NCBI RefSeq assembly: GCF_022811925.1
Contig: NZ_CP065511.1
Location: 5,147,001 to 5,211,000, forward strand
Length of the DNA stretch: 64,000 nt
Direction: 5' to 3'
From: Cytobacillus oceanisediminis
GTDB lineage: Bacteria > Bacillota > Bacilli > Bacillales > Cytobacillaceae
Below the pieces are notes generated by a model. It made no database searches. It was not told the origin of the DNA and worked only from the letters and a program-made list of their open reading frames with translations. Both the position numbers and the translations under genes were made by a program. Shown here piece after piece: positions 44,986 to 54,079 of the stretch (position 1 is the stretch's first letter; every line of letters starts with the position of its first letter).

Positions 44986-47900
44986 TTACTTATCTAATTT
45001 TGTAATACGACCTTCTGTAACAGGGTTCACTTCGCCTTGATCTTTAATATAGTTAACTAATGCCTCTAAATCTACTACATCGACTACGCGGTTTTTGCCT
45101 TCTTTCAGAACGTGCAGCTCATCTCCGCCATCAGCCATGAAGTTGTTAACCGTTACTGAATATGTTTCTGTATCTACAATCGGAGTTCCATCCGCTTTTG
45201 CTGCAGAAACAATGCGGCTGCCTACTTCTTTAGAAGTATCATAAGAGAATTTCAAGCCGGCAACTTTAAGAATTCTTTGCTTAGAACCCCATTGCTGTTC
45301 TAATAGCGTTTTAATTTGTGCACCTGTCAGATCCATTGTCACAAGGTCATTGCCGAATGGCTGTACAGTGAATGCTTCCTTCCAAGTGATTTCCCCTGCA
45401 TCAATTTCTGCACGGATACCGCCTGGGTTCATGAATGCAAAGTCAGAACCTGTTGCAGCAATCATAGAGTCAGCAATCAGGTTACCCATTGGAGACTCGC
45501 CGTCAGCATTTTCATCTCTGCTAATACCGGTTGTTGTTGTACCAATTTTTTCGTTTAGGATCGGAGCAACGTCTTCAATGTATACATCAAGCATCGCTTT
45601 AATTTCTGCATCTGGCTCAATGCCATCGCGGTAAGTCGTTACGATTTCCGCTTTTTTCTCAATAATGTCCTGTGTTACAGGGTCAATCGTAAGATCAACA
45701 TCAGAAAAAGCTGTTCCGTATGAGAAAGATTGCACCAGAAGCTTGCCATCAACTACTGTGTTCGCATATTGGTGATTATGTCCGCCAAACATGACATCGA
45801 CTTCATCATCAACTTTATTAGCAATATCCACAAGCTCTTCTGTAGGGTTTTTGCCGTCAGTGTCAGATTTAACAGGATTATGGGATACTACAACAATTGA
45901 TTTTACCCCTTGGTCTTTCAATTCTTTAGCATACTTGTTGATTGCTTCAGCTTCATCCGTGAATTCAACTCCAGCTACACCGCTAGGAGTAACGATAGTA
46001 GGTGTGTCAGAGTATGCCACTCCAATAAATCCGATCTTAACTCCATTTACTTCATTGATTACATACGGATCCAAAATAGGTTCTTTTGTTTTTGAATCAA
46101 CTACGTTAGAAACTACGTATGGAAAGCTTGCACCTTCGAATTCACCGTACTTATCTACTGTCTTTGGATGGCTTCCTCCGTCGATCAGGCGAAGCATCTC
46201 ATCAACGCCTTCGTCAAATTCATGGTTTCCAAGTGTTCCTAGGTCAAAGCCAATTTCATTTAATAGCTTAATCGTCGGCTCATCCTGCAGCAATGCAGAC
46301 ACCGGCGAGCTTGCTCCTGCCACATCACCTGCATGAAGCATGAATGTATTAGGATTTGTTGCTTCACGTTCTTTTAAGTAGGCTGCTAAATATTCAATTC
46401 CGCCGGCACCTTCAGCACCAAGCTTTGCATTAAATGTATCAAGCTGGCCGTGAAGGTCATTGATTCCTAATAATTGAACCTCAAACGGTCTTGACATGTT
46501 AACTGCATACTTGTGGAAGCCGTTTGCTCCTTCGCCAACATATTCAATATTTTCAGTACTTGCTGCAATATCCTTAGCTGCTGGAGATGATTCGAATGTA
46601 ACATTTACATCACCATATATAGGAGACAGCTTCCAGTTCTGGTCAGCAGATGGATTGATTGTCTTGTTCTTGATGATGTAATTCATGACTACCTGTCGAT
46701 TTTCGTCAGCAGATTGATAGATGATTCGATTGCCATCAGGGTTAACAACTGACATTGCTGCACGGTAGTTGTTTGTTGCAATGACAAATTCCTGATCTTC
46801 CTTAACAGGCTTACCATTGAATTCTAGATTTTTGATACGGCTGGAGCCTTCGTTCACAACTTTTCCAGCTGAATCATATTTAGCCGGCTGAGTTACATCA
46901 ATTTCATATGTTACGCCATCTAAAGTATCAAAGTTGTAAGCTGCGAAATCACTGTTAATCAGATTTTGTTCTTCTGTTTTTGAAGGGTCAATCTTATTAA
47001 AGTTACCAGCTGTCCACTCCAAATACTCCTTCACTTCTGCACCGTTCAATTTAACTGCTTGCACAGTATTAGGATATTTATAAAGGTCAGCCACGTTTTT
47101 GATGGTGATTGTACCTTTAGGAATATTTGTATATTCGCTTGCACCGTTTCTGCCTGCTTTAAATGGAGCAGCAGATGATAGCACAGGAAGGTTCTCATAT
47201 TCTGTTCCTTTAAGTGCATTTTCTACAAATTCTTTTTGTGCATTGCTTACAATTTGTACAGATGGGTCATCTTGTACACGTGCAAAATAGCTATGGATAG
47301 GTGCAGTTGTTTCGCCAACAGGGCTGTTAATGTATTTAACCGTTTCTTCATGCGAAGATTTTAGTACATCTACAAGCGCCTGATCGTTAGCCACATCCTT
47401 AGAAGTAACACGAACCTCTGATTGGGAATCCTTTACAGTCCATTTTCCATCCACTTTTGCCAAAGTCAGGTCAATAACACCAAGATTGCTTCCATCAACA
47501 TTCGCTTGTACAGCCGCAACCCCGTTAATGGTTCCTTTAGCTGTATCTACTCCATCCACTTTGAAGGACGCATCATTGCTTGGGAATGATTTATGGGTAT
47601 GGCCCATTAAAATTGCATCAATACCCTCTACTTCACTTAGGGCAAATGCAGTATTTTCTTTGTTTGTTTTATCCCCGTCAAATCCGCTGTGAGATAATGC
47701 AACCACCACCTCAGCACCGTCTTTTTTCATTTCAGGAATCCACTTCTTGGCAGAAGCTACAACATCTTCGGTTACCACTTTGCCTTGAAGGTTGGCCTTG
47801 TCCCACTGCATGATTTGAGGGGCAACAAAGCCAATGACTCCCACTTTAACTATCTGCTCTTTACCGCTTTCATCCTTTACTTTCTTTTCGATGATTTGGT

Positions 47901-49293
47901 AAGGTTTGATGTAGTTTACATCATTAGTTGGGTCATTATCATGGTCATCTTTATATACATTGGCACTTACATAAGGGAACTCAGCACCTTTTAAGCTTCC
48001 TTCCAAGAAATCAAGGCCATAGTTGAATTCATGATTTCCTAAAGTTGCACCATCGTAATCCAATTGATTCATTGCTTCATAGATTGGATGTGTTTCGTTT
48101 TCGATTAAACCTTCAGAAACAACTCCTTTTCCTCCAAGAAGAACGACGGATTTGCCATCTACAAGTGCATCAGTTCCCGCCGGCAATGAGCCTTGTTTAA
48201 CCAGCAGCAATGGAGCATCTTCTTTAGCAGCCAGCACAGAGCCTGTTAAAGCATCAGCAAAACCATAGCCATTTGAAACAAATACTTTGCTCTTGATTTC
48301 GTCAAGCTCAGTCGCTACTTTTACAGCTGTTTGAAAACGGTCTTTGCCAGAATAGCGTTTTGGATTCTTTACAGCCTTTTCAACAGCTGTACTAATTACG
48401 CCGGAACCACCTACAAGAATCGTATTTTCCTTGTTTGCAAGCGCATCAGCAGTTGCTTTTGGAAGAGAGTTCTTGCCTGTTAATAGGATTGGAATGCCAT
48501 TTTTAGCTGCATATGGAGCAATGGAAAGGGCATCCGGATAGTCCCCGCCGTAAGCCAGGATAGCTGCATCTGCGCTTCCGCCTAATTCACCTGCAATCTC
48601 AGCAGCTGTTGCGAAGCGGTCAGCACCTGAAATCCTTTTAACCCAAACTTTCAAATCTTTAGAAATTTCTTGCTGTACTGCTGTAGAAACAGCTCCTGTA
48701 CCGCCAACAATCAGGACTTTCTTAGCTCCTAATCGCTTAATTTCATTTTTTGTATCAGCATTTAGTTCTTTTGTCTTTGTTAATAGAATCGGGGCATCAT
48801 ATTTATACGCCAAAGGTGTAGCCGCAAGCGCATCAGCAAAGTCATCTGCTCTGGCAATCACAACCACATCGGATGAATCCCAGCCCTTTTTCGAAACTTC
48901 TACAGCTGTTTTAAAACGGTCTTTTCCTGATAATCGGTCCGCAAATGTCAGCGGATCTACTTTTGCTATGTAATCTGTATAAGGATTTCCCTGTAAAAGG
49001 TCCCCATTATCGAACAGTAAGTTATTTTCGTTCTCCGCACGTTCTTCCTTTATTAAAGTCGATACTTTTACAAGTCCCTTATCAACAGGTGTATCTGAAT
49101 AATAGTCATGGTTCATAATGCTTCCATGGACATCAGTCGTTTCCATGATCTTAAGTTTTACATATGCCTCATTGGATAAGACATTTTTCGGCAAAGAATC
49201 AGCTGAAGCGCCGGATCCTAATGGAGAAAGCATACCAACAGCAAGTGTAGAGACTAGCAATCCGCTAAACTTCTTTTTAATACCCTTTTTCAC
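44986..49293 (-). CDS. Double 5'-nucleotidase/2',3'-cyclic phosphodiesterase with nested CWB2 array (YfkN-like)
   Basis: A 1435-residue surface enzyme. It has a signal peptide (about 1-31). A first metallophosphoesterase starts at KIMETTDVHGSIMNH, with the metal site NGDLLQGN at about 94-101. Three CWB2 repeats then interrupt it (about 115-398). The same domain resumes at HPIYEAMNQLDYDGATLGNH, with GNHEFNYG at about 419, ALSHSG and MGHTHKS. A 5'-nucleotidase C-terminal domain follows, then a complete second unit from about 938 (INDLHGQLD, GNHEFDEG, GGHNHQYANT, MNPGGIRAEI). B. subtilis YfkN has two such units but is wall-linked by a sorting signal. Here there is no sorting signal, and the nested repeats presumably anchor the enzyme. 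It would salvage extracellular nucleotides and phosphate. Confidence 0.9.
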   Translation of the reverse strand: MKKGIKKKFSGLLVSTLAVGMLSPLGSGASADSLPKNVLSNEAYVKLKIMETTDVHGSIMNHDYYSDTPVDKGLVKVSTLIKEERAENENNLLFDNGDLLQGNPYTDYIAKVDPLTFADRLSGKDRFKTAVEVSKKGWDSSDVVVIARADDFADALAATPLAYKYDAPILLTKTKELNADTKNEIKRLGAKKVLIVGGTGAVSTAVQQEISKDLKVWVKRISGADRFATAAEIAGELGGSADAAILAYGGDYPDALSIAPYAAKNGIPILLTGKNSLPKATADALANKENTILVGGSGVISTAVEKAVKNPKRYSGKDRFQTAVKVATELDEIKSKVFVSNGYGFADALTGSVLAAKEDAPLLLVKQGSLPAGTDALVDGKSVVLLGGKGVVSEGLIENETHPIYEAMNQLDYDGATLGNHEFNYGLDFLEGSLKGAEFPYVSANVYKDDHDNDPTNDVNYIKPYQIIEKKVKDESGKEQIVKVGVIGFVAPQIMQWDKANLQGKVVTEDVVASAKKWIPEMKKDGAEVVVALSHSGFDGDKTNKENTAFALSEVEGIDAILMGHTHKSFPSNDASFKVDGVDTAKGTINGVAAVQANVDGSNLGVIDLTLAKVDGKWTVKDSQSEVRVTSKDVANDQALVDVLKSSHEETVKYINSPVGETTAPIHSYFARVQDDPSVQIVSNAQKEFVENALKGTEYENLPVLSSAAPFKAGRNGASEYTNIPKGTITIKNVADLYKYPNTVQAVKLNGAEVKEYLEWTAGNFNKIDPSKTEEQNLINSDFAAYNFDTLDGVTYEIDVTQPAKYDSAGKVVNEGSSRIKNLEFNGKPVKEDQEFVIATNNYRAAMSVVNPDGNRIIYQSADENRQVVMNYIIKNKTINPSADQNWKLSPIYGDVNVTFESSPAAKDIAASTENIEYVGEGANGFHKYAVNMSRPFEVQLLGINDLHGQLDTFNAKLGAEGAGGIEYLAAYLKEREATNPNTFMLHAGDVAGASSPVSALLQDEPTIKLLNEIGFDLGTLGNHEFDEGVDEMLRLIDGGSHPKTVDKYGEFEGASFPYVVSNVVDSKTKEPILDPYVINEVNGVKIGFIGVAYSDTPTIVTPSGVAGVEFTDEAEAINKYAKELKDQGVKSIVVVSHNPVKSDTDGKNPTEELVDIANKVDDEVDVMFGGHNHQYANTVVDGKLLVQSFSYGTAFSDVDLTIDPVTQDIIEKKAEIVTTYRDGIEPDAEIKAMLDVYIEDVAPILNEKIGTTTTGISRDENADGESPMGNLIADSMIAATGSDFAFMNPGGIRAEIDAGEITWKEAFTVQPFGNDLVTMDLTGAQIKTLLEQQWGSKQRILKVAGLKFSYDTSKEVGSRIVSAAKADGTPIVDTETYSVTVNNFMADGGDELHVLKEGKNRVVDVVDLEALVNYIKDQGEVNPVTEGRITKLDK

Positions 49294-49446
49294 CTTTTTT
49301 CCACCTCTCGTCTAATGTCTGACAAGTCGATTATATACTAAAAATAGTAAAATACTATCATTTTTTGTTAAAAAAATATAAAAATTCCAACGAATTTTGT
49401 AATTTTTTTGTAAACGCTGTCAATGTGGTTAAATCAATATTTTAAC

Positions 49447-49490
49447 AAAAAAAGACTGTCTCCAGCACTGATGTACTGGAAACAGTCTTT
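49447..49490 (-). terminator. Terminator of the 784-residue CWB2 gene
   Basis: AAAGACTGT-TCCAG pairs with CTGGA-ACAGTCTTT across 49451-49490, with one mismatch. On the minus strand a run of seven T follows. Confidence 0.85.
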
Positions 49491-49495
49491 CATAT

Positions 49496-51850
49496 CTATT
49501 TCTTAACAGAGAATGAGTACTCCTGGAAGGAAGAATTATAATAGTTATCTACTTTTATATAATATTTTCCTGCCGGTAATGATACCGTTTTTGTTACTTC
49601 TTCTTCTGTGACATTATCATAAGGTGTATACATATACTGCAGCGTTCTGCCGGATCCATCCACGATTTCATAATACCAGCTACTGCCTTCTTTCGTTTTT
49701 GCTGTTAAAGAAATCGCCCCTGATTTATCCAATTGGAAAGAGTAGAAGTCATCGTCATTTCCGCCTTGTATGGAGCCTGATATTTGTGCACCAATGCTGA
49801 TTGGATTGGCGGATTGAACACTATCATTGAACTCTTTCTCATAATTGCTTACTTTGCTGAAGTTCACTATAAATTCATACTCAGCATCTTTACTATCTGA
49901 GTAATTTTCAACGACAAGGTAATAATCCCCGGCCGGCAAACCGATAGGAACATTCGAGTAGCCGCTTGCATAATCATCGTATTTTGTGTTGAAGTATGCA
50001 TATTGCTCACCATTACGGTTCATAACCTGCACTTCCCAGCTTTTACCCGGGGTATTTTTCACGTTTACATTAATTTTGCCTGCAGAATCTAAAGTGAATT
50101 TATAAAAATCTACTGTTTCGGATTTACTTAATAAGCCTTTATAGCTTTTATTTAGTTCTAGAATATTTGCAGTTTCGATGGTGTTATTGAATTCCTTTTC
50201 AAAGTAATTGCCCTGAATATACTGTACTTTAAACTTGTACTCTTCGTCCTGTGCATCACTATAATTATCAATCAGGAAGTAATAGGTTCCGGCTGGCAAA
50301 CCAGTCCGATAGCTGGTAGCTCCATTTGCATACGTTCCATACTCAGTAGAGAAGTATGTAAATGTTTCACCTTTCTCATTCAGCAATGTGCCTTCCCACG
50401 CAACCCCAGGCTTCTGGTCCATTTTCAATTCCACTTGCCCTGGTGCTGCCAAAGTGAATTTGTAATAATCCAGGTCCCCGCTGTCTTGTAAAGCCCCTTT
50501 GTAGTCTGCATTAACATTTATTTGATTTGCTGCTGCAATAGTGTTGTTAATCTCTTTTTCATAATTGTTGCTTTTTGTATATTTAACTGTAAATGAATAT
50601 GGAACTTTATATCCATCTGAATAATTTTCAATATTAATATAGTATGTCCCCTTCGGAAGCCCCACCGAATTATTCGTTACTCCTGAAGCCCCGGAGTTAT
50701 AGTTAGTGGAGAAATCCTCAAGTGAATCCCCATTAGCAGTTAATATAGTGGCATACCAGCTTGCACCACTTGTTTGTTTAAGCTGGAGGGTGATATTTCC
50801 AGGTTCAGTGATGGTAAACTGATAATAATCTTCATCCCCGTAATCTGCCAGCTTGGCACTATAAGTTTTGTTTACATCAATTTTTGCTGACTTCTCAAAG
50901 GTATTATTCGCCTGTAAACCATTCATTTGAGTTAATACATTATTAGAAACAGCTCCATTGCCGCCTAATGCAGTCAAACTTGAGTAAACATTCGAGTTTA
51001 GATGGCTCTTAATAGCGTCTGGAAGCTTTGTTGTCTGAACCAAAAGCATCGCTCCATTATTCTTTGCTGCTAAAACAGATCCTGTTAATGCATCCGCAAA
51101 GCTGGTACCAGTGGCAACATACGCTGCTGGAGCTTTGGACTGGAACTGGTTAATAATTGCAACAGCTGTCTGATAGCGGTCTTTCCCTGAAACGCGTTTG
51201 GCATTGGGTGCTTGAGTCAGCAGGCTATCAGCTAAGATCCCCTTTCCTCCAACAAAAATTGTTTCTGACTTGCCTTTAAGCTTTTCCTTTGTTACTTCCG
51301 GCAATGATTTCGTTTCACTCAACAGAATTGGGTATCCCATTCTGGCTGCATATGGTGCAATGGACAAAGCATCCGGGAAGTTTCTTCCATATGCAATAAT
51401 GGCTTTATTGCTGTTTCCAAGCTTGTCCGCAATTAATGCGGCTGTTATGTATCTGTCTTTTCCGCCTATACGTTCAATGGAAAGTCCCAAAGAGCGCAAT
51501 TCCGCTTCGACATTTTCCGTAATAATTCCTTTGCCGCCCAGGATTACTGCTTTTTTTGCTTTTAAACTTGAAATCTGTTTTCTGGTTACTTCCCCAAGGG
51601 TATTTTTTTTAGTCAGCAGGATTGGTGCATTTAGTTTGTAAGCTAACGGACCGCCGGCTAAAGCGTCAGGAAAATTATCCCCAATTGCCAGCATAACCGT
51701 GTCTGCTGTTGTCCAGCCTTTTTTGGAAATGTTAACTGCTGTCTCATAACGGTCCTTTCCGGATAATCTGGTACTTTCTGCATGGGTTACTTCCTGAGTA
51801 AAGAAAAAGAGCACTGCCAGACTCAGGAAAACAATTAAAGATCTTTTCAT
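49496..51850 (-). CDS. CWB2 protein with four C-terminal PPC-like repeats
   Basis: A 784-residue secreted protein. It has a signal peptide (about 1-24), three CWB2 repeats (about 25-312, starting LSGKDRYETAVNIS), then four tandem beta domains of about 115 residues. These share EKEFNNTIxxAN, DxDYYKFTL, SWxxxxLNxxG and GLPAGTYYxxIxNYSD motifs of the bacterial PPC family. No active site is seen. The domain order is the reverse of the gene at 42236, where PPC precedes CWB2. Adhesive or structural roles are plausible. AGGAGG precedes the ATG, and a terminator follows. Confidence 0.88.
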   Translation of the reverse strand: MKRSLIVFLSLAVLFFFTQEVTHAESTRLSGKDRYETAVNISKKGWTTADTVMLAIGDNFPDALAGGPLAYKLNAPILLTKKNTLGEVTRKQISSLKAKKAVILGGKGIITENVEAELRSLGLSIERIGGKDRYITAALIADKLGNSNKAIIAYGRNFPDALSIAPYAARMGYPILLSETKSLPEVTKEKLKGKSETIFVGGKGILADSLLTQAPNAKRVSGKDRYQTAVAIINQFQSKAPAAYVATGTSFADALTGSVLAAKNNGAMLLVQTTKLPDAIKSHLNSNVYSSLTALGGNGAVSNNVLTQMNGLQANNTFEKSAKIDVNKTYSAKLADYGDEDYYQFTITEPGNITLQLKQTSGASWYATILTANGDSLEDFSTNYNSGASGVTNNSVGLPKGTYYINIENYSDGYKVPYSFTVKYTKSNNYEKEINNTIAAANQINVNADYKGALQDSGDLDYYKFTLAAPGQVELKMDQKPGVAWEGTLLNEKGETFTYFSTEYGTYANGATSYRTGLPAGTYYFLIDNYSDAQDEEYKFKVQYIQGNYFEKEFNNTIETANILELNKSYKGLLSKSETVDFYKFTLDSAGKINVNVKNTPGKSWEVQVMNRNGEQYAYFNTKYDDYASGYSNVPIGLPAGDYYLVVENYSDSKDAEYEFIVNFSKVSNYEKEFNDSVQSANPISIGAQISGSIQGGNDDDFYSFQLDKSGAISLTAKTKEGSSWYYEIVDGSGRTLQYMYTPYDNVTEEEVTKTVSLPAGKYYIKVDNYYNSSFQEYSFSVKK

Positions 51851-52168
51851 TTCTTCCTCCTATTGTAAAATTTTCCTATTCATTATATTACTATTAAGGA
51901 CTATTAGTCTAGGTTGAAATAACTATTTTTACTATTTTTGTAAACTGAGATTAAAATTAAAGAGAGCCCCCTTAAGAGACTCTCTAGTTTTAATATTCGA
52001 CTTTTGTTTTGAAAGAGAAAACTCTCATAATTCAATTACAGCTTGAAGTTTTAAGGAATAGGCAGAATAGTATTTTCTTCAAGTCTTTTCTCCTTTAGAT
52101 ATCAAACCAAAAGGGACAGGAAGATTTCAAGAAAATACTATTTTTATTTTCAGCCAGGATCACTTTAA
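51851..52168. other. Non-coding gap with hairpins
   Basis: No gene is present. An AGAGAG/CTCTCT hairpin at about 51962-51986 has a T-rich tail on the minus strand, and a longer hairpin lies at 52066-52142. Confidence 0.4.
52066..52142. repeat. Long imperfect hairpin
   Basis: AATAGTATTTTCTT (52066-52079) is the exact reverse complement of 52129-52142. Pairing continues inward for about ten more bases, giving a stem of some 22-24 pairs. TTTTATTTTC follows on the plus strand. It may be the end of an untranslated transcript or the terminator of the 68-residue gene at 52169. Confidence 0.55.
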
Positions 52169-52375
52169 TTATTTTTCTGTAAGGACACGATCGCAGACTT
52201 CAAATAAATTTTCCAGGCATTCATTTCTGACTCTTTCATGGCAAATGAATTCATACCTGATTTCATACTCCAGCCGGGCAGCAATTATTGACAGTTTATT
52301 TTCGTCTCCATCTTTTGAAAGGTAATTAGAAACCTTTTGCTCAAAATACTCTTCTGTTCCATAGAATCCTTCCAT
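52169..52375 (-). CDS. Small cytosolic protein, unknown
   Basis: A 68-residue, acidic, probably helical protein (MEGFYGTEEYFEQKVSNYLS, then RLEYEIRYEFICHERVRNEC). A textbook AAAGGAGGAG site lies 7 bases before the ATG, so translation is likely. Two cysteines are present, but no motif. No family is recognised. Confidence 0.65.
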   Translation of the reverse strand: MEGFYGTEEYFEQKVSNYLSKDGDENKLSIIAARLEYEIRYEFICHERVRNECLENLFEVCDRVLTEK

Positions 52376-52609
52376 TTTGAACTCCTCCTTTATTTATCCC
52401 CCCTATATAATCAATTTCCCCAAAACTTAATAAACAAACCAATATGATATACCTATCCTGCTCCTTTGATAACCCATCTTATCCAATTTCAGGATGCATT
52501 ATTAAGGGTACGCTAAGTTTATATTAAAGTTATTTTACAATAAGGATTCGAAAGCATCTTTCATATACTATATAGAAGGTATTTAATCCTTCTCAAGGAT
52601 GTGAAATTA

Positions 52610-53719
52610 ATGAGTAATACTCGCGGACATATTTCTGAAATTCATATATTGAGGGCAATAGGCTGCCTATTTGTCGTTGCTGTTCATGTTTCTGGTTCTT
52701 TCTATTATGAGCACGGCGAAACATATAACGAGTTTACATTATTTATCAATCAAATCAGCCGCTTCGGAACACCAATGTTTGCACTTATTAGCGGTTTTCT
52801 CTTATTTTATCAGGCAAGATTTAAGGGCTTTGATCTTTATAGATTTGCTACTAGCCGATTTACAAAGATTGGCTTGCCATTTCTCTTTTGGAGTGTTTTC
52901 TATTTACTGTTTACGTATTTAGTGCTTGGCGTAAATCCATTAGAATCCGGAGAAAAGCAATTCCTGGTGAACTTCATATTTGGCAATGCTTATTATCATT
53001 TATATTTTATGTCCATTGTCTTTCAGTTTTACTTGCTATTTCCGCTGCTGCAGGCAGTTAAGTCAAAAATGATTTGGCCAGTGCTGCTTATCGGAGCAGT
53101 ATGTATAAACTATTACTTTGTAAAGTCATTCAATCCTGGAGAATTCGAAGGAATCCTAGGGAGTATCCTAAGTCAGCGGGCATTTTTGCCAAGCTGGATT
53201 TTCTATTTTATTTTTGGCGGGTTCCTCGCTTATTTCTGGGAACCATTACGTGCATTTTCAAAGAAATATAAAGTTTTATTGGGGATTGCGGTTCTAATTG
53301 TCACAGCTGCCGCTGTATGGGAATACAAAACAATGGGGTCCACACCGTCTAATAGAGTGACGAATTTGGTCAACATTCCAATCATTACTCTTTTTGTGAT
53401 TGGGATCGGAGAACAAATCCAAAAAATCAGCTGGCTGAACAGCATTATTACCAAGATTGGAACATTATCTATGGCCATCTACCTGGTACATCCTTTTGTT
53501 CTATACAGCTTTATCCAGGTTGCACCGGATTTTGTCTGGAAAACAGCACTCTTCCCTTTTGTTTATGCCTTAATTTTATTAGGTTCAATAGCAATGGTAA
53601 AAGCGATACAATTAATACCGCTTAATCAATATATATTAACAGTGCCGGGCACTAAGAAGCAGAAGAGAAATACCACTGTCAAAACAGCCGCTCTGCGGGT
53701 AAAATCAAATTTACAATAA
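52610..53719 (+). CDS. Membrane acyltransferase (acyltransferase-3 / OafA-like)
   Basis: A 369-residue integral membrane protein with about ten spans and the acyltransferase-3 (PF01757) N-terminus HILRAIGCLFVVAVHVSGSF. The conserved His is in VAVHVS and the conserved Arg in the following cytoplasmic loop. These enzymes move acetyl or other acyl groups onto surface glycans. The ATG at 52610 is preferred to the GTG at 52601 because AAGGATG has better spacing to it. A strong terminator follows. It may decorate the EPS or teichoic acid, but is unlinked to that operon. Confidence 0.88.
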   Translation: MSNTRGHISEIHILRAIGCLFVVAVHVSGSFYYEHGETYNEFTLFINQISRFGTPMFALISGFLLFYQARFKGFDLYRFATSRFTKIGLPFLFWSVFYLLFTYLVLGVNPLESGEKQFLVNFIFGNAYYHLYFMSIVFQFYLLFPLLQAVKSKMIWPVLLIGAVCINYYFVKSFNPGEFEGILGSILSQRAFLPSWIFYFIFGGFLAYFWEPLRAFSKKYKVLLGIAVLIVTAAAVWEYKTMGSTPSNRVTNLVNIPIITLFVIGIGEQIQKISWLNSIITKIGTLSMAIYLVHPFVLYSFIQVAPDFVWKTALFPFVYALILLGSIAMVKAIQLIPLNQYILTVPGTKKQKRNTTVKTAALRVKSNLQ

Positions 53720-53725
53720 AAGTTA

Positions 53726-53763
53726 GAGCCCGAGCTACTATTATACAGAGCTCGGGCTTTTTG
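53726..53763 (+). terminator. Terminator of acyltransferase gene
   Basis: AGCCCGAGCT pairs with AGCTCGGGCT (53727-53758), followed by TTTT. Confidence 0.9.
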
Positions 53764-53772
53764 TCATTTGAA

Positions 53773-53803
53773 ACCAAAAGAAAAAGCGGTAAGCACCGCT
53801 TTT
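53773..53803 (-). terminator. Terminator of the regulator-peptide operon
   Basis: AAAAGCGGT (53782-53790) pairs with ACCGCTTTT (53795-53803). On the minus strand TTTTTCTTTTGG follows. It lies 17 bases after the peptide stop codon. Confidence 0.8.
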
Positions 53804-53819
53804 GATAAATGAGTTTATA

Positions 53820-54035
53820 TTAATGTTCTGACGGAATTCCTAAGCTGTGTTCTGATGGAATACCAGCTAACTCTATTGGCTTGCCAATACTGTGTTCTGA
53901 TGGAATGCCAGCTAACTCTACAGGTTTGCCAATACTATGCTCCGATGGAATGCCAGCCTCCAGGTTCCCCGTGAAAGATGCTCCAGCGCCAATTAATCCT
54001 AAAGCCAACGCCCCAGCTAAGATTAACTTTTTCAT
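53820..54035 (-). CDS. Secreted multi-copy signalling-peptide precursor (PapR-like candidate)
   Basis: A 71-residue pre-propeptide. Residues 1-20 form a signal peptide (MKKLILAGALALGLIGAGAS). The rest is almost entirely repeats: two 15-residue units AGIPSEHSIGKP(V/I)EL and a shortened end AGIPSEHSLGIPSEH. The hexapeptide GIPSEH thus occurs four times, at residues 28-33, 43-48, 58-63 and 66-71, and forms the C-terminus. The ATG at 54035 has GAGAGGAG 8 bases upstream; the ATG at 54053 overlaps that site. It lies 45 bases after a PlcR-like regulator gene in the same direction, and ends in a terminator. This is the plcR-papR layout, so a re-imported pheromone cleaved from the repeats is likely. 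No function is proven. Confidence 0.75.
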   Translation of the reverse strand: MKKLILAGALALGLIGAGASFTGNLEAGIPSEHSIGKPVELAGIPSEHSIGKPIELAGIPSEHSLGIPSEH

Positions 54036-54079
54036 GACATTAACTCCTCTCATTCATAATTTATTGAATTATTTATATA

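Noticed and set aside
44761..44997. 78-residue plus-strand frame between two CWB2 genes
   Set aside because: No ribosome site, and it runs through the terminator of the convergent 5'-nucleotidase gene.
45791..46336. 181-residue open frame on the plus strand within the 5'-nucleotidase gene
   Set aside because: It is antisense to a strongly conserved enzyme, lacks a ribosome site and has biased, low-complexity composition.
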